Assembly: GCA_963723765.1 (NCBI GenBank) | Contig: CAVRSD010000005.1 | Location: 62,001 to 126,000 of the forward strand | Direction: 5' to 3' | Source: DATBAX01 sp963723765 | GTDB lineage: Bacteria; Acidobacteriota; Terriglobia; Terriglobales; Acidobacteriaceae | DNA: 64,000 nt | In this document: in pieces, positions 63,419-64,000 of the stretch | Numbering within the stretch: position 1 is the first letter of the stretch | How the letters are laid out: each line of letters begins with the position of its first letter | Made by a program: the position numbers and the translations under genes | The notes under the pieces: model-generated | What the model was told of the DNA's origin: nothing | The model's input: the letters and a program-made list of their open reading frames with translations, nothing else | Databases searched by the model: none

Positions 63419-64000
63419 ATGTCGAATAAGCAAAAGATCGCTGGATGGCTCGTCATTTTAGGGTTTTGTTTGATGGCAGCATTGGGGTCAACCCAAACCC
63501 CTACGGTAAAGCCACCGCAGAATCAAGATATTCCGGATGCCCCTTCGCCGCAACCCGGCGCCGGTGTTGCCCCCGCGCCTTCCCCCATCCCGGATGCCGT
63601 GCCTCCATCCCCAATTCCAGGCGCCAATCAGCCCGCTCCTAGTGGAGACACCGCCCCCGATGTGCGAAGCCCGGCTACTCGGTCAGAGGAAGAGAATTCC
63701 ATTCCCGCCCCCCCGCTCAACATCAAGACGGTTCCACAGGGAGGAGCCACGCCCGCGCCCAACGATGCGCAGGAACAACTGTTCAAACTTTCCGTGAACG
63801 TCAACCAGGTGATGATTCCTGTCCGGGTCACCACCAGCTCCGGCCACCTGGTCGATGGCTTGTTACCGAAAGACATCTCGGTGTACGAAGACGGCAAGAA
63901 GCAGACATTGAATTTTTTCACCAGCGATCCGTTTGCGCTTTCCGCCGCGGTCATTCTCGACCTGGGCATGCCCGATGTCGCGGTGCAGAAAGTCAATCAG
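63419..64000 (+). CDS. Secreted VWA protein (acidobacterial VWFA-related domain) 3, 3' truncated by the window
   Basis: The frame from ATG 63419 stays open to the last base, so only the first 194 residues are seen. MSNKQKIAGWLVILGFCLMA is the signal peptide; residues about 30-125 are Pro/Ala-rich (DAPSPQPGAGVAPAPSPIPD). Then NVNQVMIPVRVTTSSGHLVD and GLLPKDISVYEDGKKQ match the beta domain of the other two paralogues. Where they have DASxS, this one reads VILDLGMPD, so the MIDAS metal site looks degenerate. Confidence 0.82.
   Translation, partial: MSNKQKIAGWLVILGFCLMAALGSTQTPTVKPPQNQDIPDAPSPQPGAGVAPAPSPIPDAVPPSPIPGANQPAPSGDTAPDVRSPATRSEEENSIPAPPLNIKTVPQGGATPAPNDAQEQLFKLSVNVNQVMIPVRVTTSSGHLVDGLLPKDISVYEDGKKQTLNFFTSDPFALSAAVILDLGMPDVAVQKVNQ

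Overview
The window looks like chromosomal DNA of an acidobacterium (phylum Acidobacteriota, probably class Terriglobia, Koribacter/Sulfotelmatobacter-like). This is inferred from family content: an Oar-type TonB receptor with a carboxypeptidase-regulatory N-terminus, three secreted proteins with the acidobacterial VWFA-related domain, Ser/Thr kinases fused to beta-propeller or NB-ARC/TPR modules, and several dispersed palindromes between genes. No tRNA, rRNA, CRISPR array or prophage was found.

Layout. 0-8.6 kb: 5'-truncated lhr helicase, a possible minus-strand small RNA, an FHA-GAF-sigma54 activator, a secreted M23 peptidase and a MOSC protein. 8.7-18 kb: an OafA/SGNH acyltransferase, a membrane MutS-family ATPase, an L,D-transpeptidase, glgC, glnA, a DUF4105 protein and a YkgJ Cys-cluster protein. 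18-30.5 kb: a ClC channel, two very different Ser/Thr kinases, OsmC, DUF4242, then a tight four-gene operon (ECF sigma, zinc-finger anti-sigma, B-box membrane protein, LiaF/DUF4097-like protein) that reads as an envelope-stress module. 30.6-42.7 kb: gamma carbonic anhydrase, hisS, two small secreted proteins, aspS, a REP-associated transposase with its REPs, mutL, an AlkZ-related protein, an M13 peptidase and cmk. 42.7-50 kb: multicopper oxidase, TonB receptor, rpsU, a zinc-ribbon protein and mtaB. 50-56 kb: a hydrolase, then infC-rpmI-rplT-pheS-pheT. 56-64 kb: aminotransferase, zapB-like gene, zapA, a well-supported 6S RNA candidate, lgt, rluD, and a cluster of three VWA proteins around a DUF3052 gene.

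Eight genes (lhr, hisS, M13 peptidase, cmk, TonB receptor, rplT, aminotransferase, DUF3052) are each broken by what looks like one small insertion. Removing one base (two in hisS) restores the family sequence and length. Several are normally essential, so assembly insertion errors are the leading explanation. The shared local contexts still deserve a check. These genes are annotated over their restored span.

Other points of note: infC probably starts at AUC with a GGAGG five bases upstream. The transposase is bracketed by inverted REPs, and the same REP forms a doublet 3.2 kb away. Intergenic-type repeats are embedded in frame inside mtaB.
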